Assembly: GCA_028274825.1 (NCBI GenBank)
Contig: JAQCMZ010000485.1
Location: 1 to 20,356, forward strand
Direction: 5' to 3'
Source: Haloferacaceae archaeon
GTDB lineage: Archaea; Halobacteriota; Halobacteria; Halobacteriales; Haloferacaceae
DNA length: 20,356 bases
Shown: positions 1 to 6,739 of the stretch, in pieces
Layout: every line of letters starts with the position of its first letter
How positions within the stretch are numbered: the stretch's first letter is position 1
Notes under the pieces: model-generated
Seen by the model: only the letters and a program-made list of their open reading frames with translations
Databases searched by the model: none
Told to the model about the DNA's origin: nothing
Position numbers and translations under genes: made by a program

Positions 1-178
1 TTGTCGGGTCGTGGTGGAGCGACCTCCACGGACACAGCGAGTGTTGGGGTGTGAATTCCAGCCGACCGCAAACGCGGGAGCTCGAGGGGACTGACAGTCG
101 CCTGCGTCCGTCCGTTTCTGGACGGCACGGACAACACGGTGAAGCCTCGAGGCTTGTCCCCGAGGGACTTCACCTGAT
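1..178 (+). mobile_element. Degenerate IS200/IS605-like 3' end (tnpB tail and terminal hairpin), cut by window edge
   Basis: Two blocks here recur in reverse orientation at 13000-13148. Block one, 6-23, matches 17 of 18 bases. Block two, 43-66, matches 22 of 24. Both are followed by a palindrome, here 138-174: outer stem GGTGAAG/CTTCACC, inner stem CCTCG/CGAGG, loop CTTGT. A stem-loop just inside the 3' end is typical of IS200/IS605 elements, and a reading frame at 2-94 begins with a VVVER motif that resembles C-terminal tails of haloarchaeal TnpB proteins. The family assignment is inference. Any tnpB body would lie to the left of this window. It could also be a non-autonomous palindrome-associated element. 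Confidence 0.45.
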
Positions 179-706
179 CAACTCATCGTACAGGAAACTA
201 TCCAGTTTTGACACACGGCTGGCTAACCGGATTTGTCAGCACAAAGTTACAGTGTGGTTATAGATCCGTCGTATCACACTGTCAGCCATAAGTTGATGAA
301 TCATAGGTTTCGTGCGGGTGTTTCAACCGAGTTCCGGCCATAACAGCCACTCGCTATCCGCGTACCCCTGTCCGGCAGTATCAGTAATCGTTGTCGCGAT
401 ACCAGTCATCGGGGTCGTATCATCCTGATATTGCGTCTGAGACGGCCGCGGTGCACGATCCGGGTTGAGTCTCGAAATTGTTCTACGACCGACTGATCTC
501 CACGCCGTTTGATCCGGAAGCCTAACCACTCAGACGAGTCCCGGATCACGCCTTGAGACACTCGATCTATGCAATCTGTAAACGTGGCCTACTCGAACAG
601 TTGCTGTCGTATCAGGTGAACGTGTTACCGCCCGGGCCAGACACGGAGCAAAGACTCTGGATCGACAGAGGCCAAGTTTCAAGCCTCGTCGTGGAGTTCG
701 GTGGAT
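179..706. other. Gene-free stretch between IS605-like end and yhbY
   Basis: I find no supported gene. A minus-strand frame at 323-529 encodes a short peptide that begins directly after a stop codon and whose composition is not clearly haloarchaeal. A second minus-strand frame at 530-808 runs antisense into yhbY and is a shadow. No tRNA-like T-arm was seen. This could be decayed coding sequence next to a transposon end, but I recognise no parent protein. Confidence 0.4.
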
Positions 707-955
707 ATGGTTAATGAGGATCTTCGGGCGAAGGCTCACGATCTTGATGTCACTGTGTGGGTAGGCAAGAAGGGACCTGATGCGGTGGTAGAGGAACTCG
801 ATGGGCAACTGTCGAATCGGGATCTAGTGAAGGTGAAATTCCTTCGCGCAGCGCGGTCAGAAGGTTCAACAGATGAACTCGCCTCGCGACTTGCCGATGA
901 TGTCGGTGCCGATCTGGTTGAGACTCGGGGAAACACTGGGGTTCTCCACCGATAG
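707..955 (+). CDS. YhbY-like CRM-domain RNA-binding protein
   Basis: An 82-residue protein consisting of a single CRM (YhbY) domain. Members bind RNA and are linked to ribosome assembly, or to splicing in plants. The opening AHDLDVTVWVGKKG contains the GxxG loop (GKKG) that marks the RNA-binding surface. The middle LVKVKFLRAAR and the end ETRGNTGVLHR match the archaeal single-domain form in order and length. I place the start at the ATG at 707, because MVNEDLR aligns with family N-termini; a GTG two codons upstream at 701 is the alternative. It stands alone: no RNase P subunit gene, which I recall as a common neighbour in haloarchaea, is visible upstream. Domain identity is secure; the exact RNA target is unknown. 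Confidence 0.85.
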   Translation: MVNEDLRAKAHDLDVTVWVGKKGPDAVVEELDGQLSNRDLVKVKFLRAARSEGSTDELASRLADDVGADLVETRGNTGVLHR

Positions 956-1074
956 ACGAAATCCCGTCTTGTCCTGTGAGCCCAGGAGAGACTCTCGAGT
1001 CCCGAACCACCATTTGACTCTCGCAGGTCACATAGTGTCTTGAGTTTCGAGACATCTCTTCGAAGACTGGAACT

Positions 1075-1082
1075 GATTTATG
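1075..1082 (+). promoter_or_regulatory. TATA-like box of aroC
   Basis: The sequence GATTTATG is centred about 27 bases before the aroC ATG at 1106. That spacing places transcription start at or next to the start codon, and there is no Shine-Dalgarno sequence in between, which fits a leaderless haloarchaeal transcript. Confidence 0.5.
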
Positions 1083-1105
1083 CCCGGCCCACTCAGTAGT
1101 CTATA

Positions 1106-2293
1106 ATGAACGGGAATCGATTCGGTCAGCTATTCCAACTGACGACATACGGAGAAAGTCATGGCCCGGCGATGGGTGTCACAGTGTCAGGGGTTCCCGC
1201 GGGCGTTGAACTCTCTGAGGAGGATATACAAGTAGAGATGGACCGGCGGAAACCCGGCCAGTCGATGATCACGACATCACGAAACGAGCCCGACTCTGTG
1301 ACGATCAACTCCGGACTCCAAGACGGATACACCACCGGCACACCAGTCGGAATGACAATTCAGAACAAAGACGCCCGTTCCGGAAAGTACGAACCCTTCG
1401 TCACGGCACCGCGGCCGTCTCACGGCGATTACACTTATTCGTCGAAATTCGGGACGCGAAACTGGGGTGGCGGCGGGCGGTCATCGGCGCGAGAAACGCT
1501 GAATTGGGTGGCTGCCGGTGCAGTTGCGAAACAGGTGCTTGAGCAGTCGCCCCTGGGCGTCCGAGTGAAAGCCCACGTGAATCAGCTTCACAATATCGAG
1601 GCGCCTGAAGTGAGTTTCGAGGAGATGCTCGAACACAGCGAGGAAAACGAAGTCAGATGTGCGCACCCGGAGACGGCCGAAAAGATGCATGAACTCCTCG
1701 AAAACTTCCAAGCACAGGGTGACTCCGTCGGCGGAACTATTCATTTCGAAGCTCACGGGGTTCCTCGCGGACTTGGAGAGCCGCGGTTCGACAGTTTCCC
1801 GGCTCGACTCGCGCAAGCGATGTTTGCCATTCCTGCTACTACCTCTTTCGAGATGGGCTTGGGGACGGATGCAGCATCTGTTGCAGGGAAAACCCGCAAC
1901 GAAGACTGGGCCTTCGAAGACGGCACCACGCGCCCGGATACCGTCGCCGAGGAAGGCGATCCGGTCCCTGTCGGAAATGATCACGGTGGGACGCAGGGCG
2001 GGATTACTACCGGAGAGCCAATCACCGGTGAAGCGACCTGGCACGCGCCAACCTCAATCCCGGCCGAGCAGACGACTGTCGATTGGGAGACCGGTGAACA
2101 AAAGCAGGTTCACGTCGTCGGCCGGCACGACCCCTCACTCCCGCCTCGCGCCGTCCCTGTCGTCGAAGCGATGCTTCACTGTATCATCCTGGATTTCTCG
2201 ATTCTCAACGGGCGGATTAATCCTGACCGGATCGATGACTCCCCCGGTGAATACGACACTGATTATCATCCGTCGAGTCCTCACAACCAGTAA
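1106..2293 (+). CDS. aroC: Chorismate synthase
   Basis: Chorismate synthase makes chorismate from 5-enolpyruvylshikimate-3-phosphate, the last step of the shikimate pathway, using reduced FMN without net redox change. The 395-residue protein spans the whole family. The N-terminal GQLFQLTTYGESHGPAMG is a family signature. RRKPGQS (about residues 48-54), RPSHGDYTYSSKFG (about 103-116) and GGGGRSSARET (about 121-131) line the substrate and FMN site. GNDHGGTQGGITTGEPI near residue 292 and RHDPSLPPRAVPVVEAM near residue 340 are the other conserved segments. The ATG at 1106 gives the standard N-terminus and follows a well-spaced TATA-like box. No other shikimate genes are adjacent, so it is probably transcribed alone. 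It ends just before a short hairpin at 2325-2342. Confidence 0.97.
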   Translation: MNGNRFGQLFQLTTYGESHGPAMGVTVSGVPAGVELSEEDIQVEMDRRKPGQSMITTSRNEPDSVTINSGLQDGYTTGTPVGMTIQNKDARSGKYEPFVTAPRPSHGDYTYSSKFGTRNWGGGGRSSARETLNWVAAGAVAKQVLEQSPLGVRVKAHVNQLHNIEAPEVSFEEMLEHSEENEVRCAHPETAEKMHELLENFQAQGDSVGGTIHFEAHGVPRGLGEPRFDSFPARLAQAMFAIPATTSFEMGLGTDAASVAGKTRNEDWAFEDGTTRPDTVAEEGDPVPVGNDHGGTQGGITTGEPITGEATWHAPTSIPAEQTTVDWETGEQKQVHVVGRHDPSLPPRAVPVVEAMLHCIILDFSILNGRINPDRIDDSPGEYDTDYHPSSPHNQ

Positions 2294-2324
2294 CTGCCTT
2301 TTCAGTCCACAGACAAACTAAAGC

Positions 2325-2342
2325 CGAGTCCCTCGGGACTCG
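2325..2342 (+). terminator. Short perfect hairpin downstream of aroC
   Basis: CGAGTCCC and GGGACTCG form an 8-bp perfect inverted repeat separated by two bases (a 7-bp stem with a 4-base loop if the inner pair opens). It lies about 30 bases after the aroC stop codon. There is no long T-run, so a terminator role is inferred from position only. Confidence 0.35.
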
Positions 2343-2960
2343 ACCCCGGGCCGAATCATATTTGACCGTCCATCGGGCAGTCCTGACAGTCAGTGACTCC
2401 TCGGTCAGACTCGACTCCGCTCTACTCTATTCTACTCCTCGAGAGAGACCGTGCGAGTATCCCGTGACAGGGCCGCGCAGTGTGAATCCGGCGAATACTA
2501 CAGATCCATCTCGACACAGTCTGTCCGGTCAGTATCGGCCGGAAGCTTCTGGTCGCTCTCGCAGATGAGCGGCTGAGCCACTGCATCAGTAGTTCCGACT
2601 GAGGGCGTGTGCCAACTCGGAGTCACAGCGGGACCAGCATGGACGCCTGCGGCTTGCGCTGTGGGAGGACGTGGCTCCACTGTCGCACTCCAGAAGTCGA
2701 AAATAGTGTGTTCAGTCAGGCCATCTGTGTCGGCCTGACGGGATGACTGTCAGCGGGCCTCCAATGTGAGGGGTGACAGTCGGTTCAACTCGCCCAGCGG
2801 TGACGCTCACTGCACGAGACTGGTCGCTTGCCACGGCCACTCACACGCTTACGAATCTCGGGGGGAGCTGACGCCCGAGCTACCCGGCTTGGCCAGCCTG
2901 GAGAACAAAACCTTCAGGAACGTTCTTTGAGAATCTATGACAAGCCATATTATGAGTCGG
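2343..2960. other. Gene-free stretch between aroC and porA with one hairpin
   Basis: No reading frame here has a recognisable product. The strongest local structure is an 8-bp perfect stem at 2715-2722/2732-2739 (GTCAGGCC/GGCCTGAC, 9-base loop). A T-loop-like GTTCAACTC near 2783 has no pairing flanks, so it is not a tRNA. Other G- and C-rich segments to about 2905 could pair, and a non-coding RNA is possible but not shown. Confidence 0.35.
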
Positions 2961-2972
2961 GCTTAATTACCT

Positions 2973-2980
2973 GAGGAGGG
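2973..2980 (+). promoter_or_regulatory. Shine-Dalgarno sequence that sets the porA GTG start
   Basis: GAGGAGGG contains a GGAGG core at 2975-2979, seven bases before the GTG at 2987. This spacing is close to ideal, while the next in-frame ATG at 3005 would be about 25 bases away. A TATA-like CTTAATTA at 2962-2969 is too close to give a transcript that includes this site, so the promoter is more likely the AT-rich CATATTATG near 2946-2954. Confidence 0.5.
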
Positions 2981-2986
2981 TCCGTT

Positions 2987-4897
2987 GTGGGCCACGAATT
3001 ATATATGACTGATAACGAACTCATCTGGCGTATCGCGGGGGGATCCGGCGACGGGATCGCTTCGACGAGCCAGAACTTCGCGAAGGCCCTCATGCGATCA
3101 GGGCTGAACGTATTCACGCACAGACACTATCCGTCGCGGATCCGGGGAGGCCACACATACACGGAGATACGAGCTTCCTCAGATCCCGTCCGTTCACGCG
3201 GTGATGGGTACAATTTCCTGCTAGCGCTGGGGGATTCGTTTGCCCGCAACACCCAAGAGGACGCATACTACGGTGACGAACAGATCAAGCCGCTCTCGGA
3301 GAATCTGGACGACCTCCGTGAGGGTGGGGTGATCGTCTACGATGAGGGGCTTCTTGAGACGGAGAAGATCCCTGACTTCGAAGAGCGTGTCGCCAGAAAT
3401 GACTGGCACGTGTATCCGCTCGATCTTCGCGAACTGGCCCGCGACCAGGGACGCGAGGTAATGCGCAACACCGCCGGTGTCGGTGTGACATGCGCACTGA
3501 CCGGGTTCGATCTCGAGTACGTTGAAGAACTCATGCGAGATGCAATGCCAAAGAAGATCTTGGAGTCCAATCTCGAGATTCTTCAGACGGCATATGATAT
3601 GATCGTCGACGATCACGACACAACGGCGGCGGACGTGACTGTCCCGAGTGGGCAACACGACGGGAAACAGCTCCTTATGTCTGGGTCTGATGCAATCGCG
3701 TACGGCGCCATCGACGAAGGTTGTCGGTTCATCGCAGGGTATCCGATGACGCCGTGGACGGAAGTGTTCACGATCATGTCACAAAATCTCCCGGAGTTGG
3801 GCGGAATCTCCGAGCAGGTGGAAGACGAGATTGCTGCTGCCGCGCTGGCGTTGGGCGCTTCACACGCGGGTGCGAAGGCAATGTCAGGGTCGTCTGGTGG
3901 CGGCTTCGCGCTCATGTCTGAACCGCTCGGACTCGCAGAGATGACAGAGACTCCGGTGGTACTCATAGAGGCGATGCGGGCTGGACCCTCCACTGGGATG
4001 CCTACCAAACCCGAGCAGGCCGATCTCGAACACGTCCTGTACACCTCACAGGGGGACTCTCACCGAGTTGTCCTCGCGCCGGCAACTGCCGAGGAGGCTT
4101 ACGAACAGACTCGGACGGCATTCCGACTGGCCTACGAGTACCAGATCCCGAGTATTCTCTTGTACGACCAGAAACTCGGCGGCGAACTGACGAGTGTTCC
4201 CAAAAGTCACTTCGACCGGGAGCCGAACCCGGACCTGGGCGCTACGCTGGATGAGACAGCGCTCGAAGACGCGCCACACGGCGACTCGGGGAAATTCAAG
4301 CGATTCGCTCACAACGGCGAAGACGGCGTCAGCCCGCGATCAATCCCCGGACAGAAGGGTGGCCGATTCCTCGCGACGGGCAACGAGCACAACGAAGTCG
4401 GCCATATTAGTGAAGACGCTCACAATCGCGTCACACAGGTCAACAGTCGGATGGAGAAGCTCGAGGCCATCAGAGCTGATCTAGACACGGAGAGTAATCA
4501 ATCCTACACTGGCCCCGAAACGGCCGATTACGGGATCCTCACGTTCGGAAGTCAACAGGGTAGTGTCGAGGAGGCGACTGACCGACTTCTGGACGCCGGC
4601 TACAGTGTCCGGTCGCTCGGCGTGTCAGATATGGCGCCGTTCCCCCGACAAGAGGTGACAGAGTTCATCGAAGATGTTGACGAGGTGCTCGTCGTCGAGA
4701 TGAATGCGTCCGGACAGTTCCGCGGGCTCGTACAGAAAGAACTCGGCCAATACGGCGAGAAATTATCGAGCCTCCTGAAGTACAACGGGAATCCATTCGA
4801 ACCCGCAGATATCGTCGAGGGATTCGAGGAAGCGCTGCTCAACGGCGGGAGCGTGAGCGGTCCCGAAACGACGTTCGTCCCAGCAGCAGGTGATTAA
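2987..4897 (+). CDS. porA: Pyruvate:ferredoxin oxidoreductase, alpha subunit (fused gamma-alpha)
   Basis: The larger subunit of a 2-oxoacid:ferredoxin oxidoreductase, which converts a 2-oxoacid and CoA to acyl-CoA and CO2 with electrons passed to ferredoxin. At 636 residues it has the haloarchaeal fusion. An N-terminal gamma-type domain (about 1-190) opens with RIAGGSGDGI and contains HYPSRIRGGHTYTEIR. It is followed by the pyrimidine-binding domain, with GYPMTPWTEVF near residue 251 and AMSGSSGGGFALMSEPLG after it. The C-terminal domain (about 510-620) contains LGVSDMAPFPRQEV and ends in KYNGNPFEPADIVEGF. The start is GTG at 2987 behind a strong Shine-Dalgarno sequence; ATG at 3005 is the alternative. 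porB follows after three bases. Pyruvate is preferred over 2-oxoglutarate because haloarchaeal KorA is, from memory, shorter (about 590 residues); the substrate is inference. Confidence 0.85.
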   Translation: MGHELYMTDNELIWRIAGGSGDGIASTSQNFAKALMRSGLNVFTHRHYPSRIRGGHTYTEIRASSDPVRSRGDGYNFLLALGDSFARNTQEDAYYGDEQIKPLSENLDDLREGGVIVYDEGLLETEKIPDFEERVARNDWHVYPLDLRELARDQGREVMRNTAGVGVTCALTGFDLEYVEELMRDAMPKKILESNLEILQTAYDMIVDDHDTTAADVTVPSGQHDGKQLLMSGSDAIAYGAIDEGCRFIAGYPMTPWTEVFTIMSQNLPELGGISEQVEDEIAAAALALGASHAGAKAMSGSSGGGFALMSEPLGLAEMTETPVVLIEAMRAGPSTGMPTKPEQADLEHVLYTSQGDSHRVVLAPATAEEAYEQTRTAFRLAYEYQIPSILLYDQKLGGELTSVPKSHFDREPNPDLGATLDETALEDAPHGDSGKFKRFAHNGEDGVSPRSIPGQKGGRFLATGNEHNEVGHISEDAHNRVTQVNSRMEKLEAIRADLDTESNQSYTGPETADYGILTFGSQQGSVEEATDRLLDAGYSVRSLGVSDMAPFPRQEVTEFIEDVDEVLVVEMNASGQFRGLVQKELGQYGEKLSSLLKYNGNPFEPADIVEGFEEALLNGGSVSGPETTFVPAAGD

Positions 4898-4900
4898 ACA

Positions 4901-5839
4901 ATGAGTACGTTTTCAGCAATTGGCGAGGATCGCGAGATTGAACGAACCGAATACACCCCCGGTGTCGAGCCACAACCGACGTGGTGTCCGGGGTGTGGTG
5001 ACTTCGGCGTGTTGAAGTCGCTGAAACAGGCGCTCCCAGAAGCCGGGCGAACCCCCGAGGAGACGCTACTCGTGACGGGGATTGGCTGTTCTGGCAAACT
5101 CAACAGCTATCTCGATAGCTACGGCTTCCACACCATTCACGGGCGCTCACTGCCCGTCGCCAGAGCGGCGAAAACTACCAACCCTGGCCTGGAGGTCATC
5201 GCTGCCGGCGGCGACGGTGACGGCTACGGGATTGGTGGGAACCACTTCACACACACCGCTCGGGAAAACCATGATATGACGTATATTGTGTTCAACAACG
5301 AGATTTTCGGGCTCACCAAAGGACAAACGTCGCCAACCAGCCCGAAAGGCCACAAATCCAAGACGCAGCCACACGGGAGCGCGACAGACCCAATCCGACC
5401 GCTCTCGCAGGCGCTGACAGCCGGCGCCTCCTACGTGGCACGGACTGCAGCAGTGAACCCGAACCAGGCGAAAAAGATCATCGTGGAGGCAATCGAACAC
5501 GATGGATTCGCTCACATTGACTTCCTCACTCAGTGTCCGACCTGGAACAAAGACGCCAAACAGTACGTCCCGTATATCGACATCAACGATTCCGACGACT
5601 ACGACTTTGACCCCCGTGACCGTCCGGAGGCACAAGAAGCGATGATGACGGCTGAAGACCGTCTTTCCGAGGGAGAGGTTCTGACCGGCCGATTCTACGT
5701 CGATGACTCTCGGCCGTCCTACGGGCAAGAAAAGCGCGCAATCGGTGAGATGCCCGAAACTCCGCTCGCCGAGCGGTACTTCGACGACGATTACGAGTGG
5801 GAGCGCTCGTACGACCGCTTCTTGAGCAAGCACGAGTAA
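4901..5839 (+). CDS. porB: Pyruvate:ferredoxin oxidoreductase, beta subunit
   Basis: The thiamine-diphosphate and iron-sulfur subunit that partners porA. CPGCGDFG supplies C29 and C32, GIGCSGK supplies C63 and LTQCPTW supplies C212, the four cysteines expected to ligate the single 4Fe-4S cluster. GGDGDGYGIGGNHF (about 103-116) is the Mg-thiamine-diphosphate motif. FNNEIFGLTKGQTSPTSPKG is the conserved segment that follows the cofactor site. The length of 312 residues and the C-terminal extension that includes PETPLAERYFDDDYEWERS match the form I recall as haloarchaeal PorB, longer than KorB. The ATG is preceded by AGGTGAT, complementary to the 16S rRNA 3' end, inside the last codons of porA, so the two are translationally coupled. 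No ferredoxin-like delta subunit is present, as usual for haloarchaea. Confidence 0.88.
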   Translation: MSTFSAIGEDREIERTEYTPGVEPQPTWCPGCGDFGVLKSLKQALPEAGRTPEETLLVTGIGCSGKLNSYLDSYGFHTIHGRSLPVARAAKTTNPGLEVIAAGGDGDGYGIGGNHFTHTARENHDMTYIVFNNEIFGLTKGQTSPTSPKGHKSKTQPHGSATDPIRPLSQALTAGASYVARTAAVNPNQAKKIIVEAIEHDGFAHIDFLTQCPTWNKDAKQYVPYIDINDSDDYDFDPRDRPEAQEAMMTAEDRLSEGEVLTGRFYVDDSRPSYGQEKRAIGEMPETPLAERYFDDDYEWERSYDRFLSKHE

Positions 5840-5852
5840 CTACTCCCCCAGA

Positions 5853-5868
5853 GAAATCGCTCGATTTC
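5853..5868 (+). terminator. Hairpin after the porAB operon
   Basis: GAAATCG and CGATTTC form a 7-bp perfect stem around two bases, 13 bases after the porB stop. CCCC and then AGTTTGG follow, not a clean T-run. Terminator function is inferred from position. Confidence 0.35.
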
Positions 5869-6013
5869 CCCAGTTTGGCTGACTTCTGTGGTTCGGGGCT
5901 GAGACTGATTTCGTTGCCTCCGGGAATTCAGGACTAACTCCACAGAGTGGTTACATCGTGACTGTCTGACTCGTGTTCTGTTGTCACGAGAAATGGTTTT
6001 CAGCTTCGCAAGG

Positions 6014-6020
6014 TATTTTT
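6014..6020 (+). promoter_or_regulatory. TATA-like box of the Lrp-family gene
   Basis: TATTTTT is centred 28 bases before the ATG at 6045. This spacing predicts a leaderless transcript from that ATG and argues against the longer reading frame that opens at 5973, which would start before the promoter. Confidence 0.55.
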
Positions 6021-6044
6021 CGTTTGACCCGAAACTATATGTAT

Positions 6045-6473
6045 ATGAGCGCAGCTACGACAGAAGAACGGATACTCTCGGTGTTGGAGGAGGACGCACA
6101 GGCCACCTACGCTGAGATTGCTGATCAGGCTGAAGTGTCTAAACCCACTGTTCGAAAATATATCCATAAACTCGAAGATGAAGGTGTCATCGTTGGGTAT
6201 TCAGCCGACATTGACCCGAAAAAACTCTCCTCTCAATCGATTGCCCTTGTTGGGATCGATGTTGAAAGTGGAAAATACATTGAAGCCACGCGTGAACTGA
6301 AAGCACTGCAATCCGTTGAAGAGTTGTTCACTTCTTCTGGAGATCACACTCATATGGCAGAGATTCGAGCGAGTGACGGCGACGAACTCGGGAGCGTAAT
6401 CGAGTCAAAAATCCTCCGGGTCCAGGGTGTCTCGGCAGCTCACCCGTCATTCCTCCAAGAACGACTGAAGTAA
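6045..6473 (+). CDS. Lrp/AsnC-family transcription regulator
   Basis: A 142-residue protein with the two-part Lrp/AsnC architecture. The N-terminal winged helix-turn-helix (about 5-55) reads TEERILSVLEED, TYAEIADQAEVSKPTVRKYI and LEDEGVIVGYSADIDP. The C-terminal RAM ligand-binding and oligomerisation domain (about 65-140) includes ALVGIDV and HTHMAEIRASD. The start at 6045 is chosen because MSAATTEERIL is a normal family N-terminus and a TATA-like box lies 28 bases upstream; the upstream extension to 5973 has an unrelated composition. It lies about 205 bases after porB in the same direction. From memory, Halobacterium LrpA1 also lies beside porAB, which would make this its orthologue and a candidate regulator of amino acid or pyruvate metabolism. 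That link is inference. Confidence 0.88.
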   Translation: MSAATTEERILSVLEEDAQATYAEIADQAEVSKPTVRKYIHKLEDEGVIVGYSADIDPKKLSSQSIALVGIDVESGKYIEATRELKALQSVEELFTSSGDHTHMAEIRASDGDELGSVIESKILRVQGVSAAHPSFLQERLK

Positions 6474-6507
6474 GCTAGACCGTACTCTACTGTACACTGC
6501 TTTATCC

Positions 6508-6634
6508 TGCTCTGTTGAATAGCGGTGATTGTGTGGACAAGGTGGATATGAATCGGCTCGTGAGCTGATGAGCCGCATGGTCTCAAAGTCGGTGTTGATA
6601 GACCGGGTCTCAACAACCGCTATTCAACAGAGCA
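6508..6634 (+). mobile_element. 127-bp MITE, copy 1, with 19-bp terminal inverted repeats
   Basis: The element begins and ends with the perfect 19-bp inverted repeat TGCTCTGTTGAATAGCGGT. It is flanked by CTTTATCC (6500-6507) and CTTTATTC (6635-6642), an 8-bp target duplication with one mismatch. The reverse complement at 17920-18046 is the same length and differs at two positions by my alignment. There is no room for a transposase, so it is non-autonomous. Among haloarchaeal insertion sequences, 8-bp duplications occur in the ISH1 group of IS5 and in the IS6 and IS1595 families; the repeat sequence does not look like IS6, so an IS5-type parent is my guess. It lies between the lrp stop and the dinB promoter. 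Confidence 0.88.
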
Positions 6635-6708
6635 CTTTATTCTGCTCTGGCTACAGGCGTGACTGGTGACATCTCGCTTAGAGACCAGATTCATTTCGGT
6701 CGGCGAAG

Positions 6709-6716
6709 ATTAAATG
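6709..6716 (+). promoter_or_regulatory. TATA-like box of dinB
   Basis: ATTAAATG is centred about 27 bases before the dinB ATG at 6740, giving a leaderless promoter. It lies 74 bases beyond the right end of MITE copy 1, so the insertion leaves the core promoter intact but displaces anything upstream. Confidence 0.5.
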
Positions 6717-6739
6717 CAATCGGAATCTGATATTCCTGT

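Noticed and set aside
323..529. Minus-strand frame of 68 codons starting at GTG
   Set aside because: It begins directly after a stop codon, has no recognisable domain and no promoter or Shine-Dalgarno sequence. I could not link it to a parent protein.
1481..2044. Long minus-strand frame inside aroC
   Set aside because: It is antisense to a clearly functional chorismate synthase gene; long antisense frames are common in GC-rich haloarchaeal genes.
2760..2800. T-loop-like GTTCAACTC suggesting a tRNA
   Set aside because: The flanking bases do not form a T-stem and no anticodon or acceptor arms can be folded around it.
5147..5833. Minus-strand frame of 228 codons inside porB
   Set aside because: It is fully antisense to porB, with valine- and glycine-rich composition and no recognisable domain.
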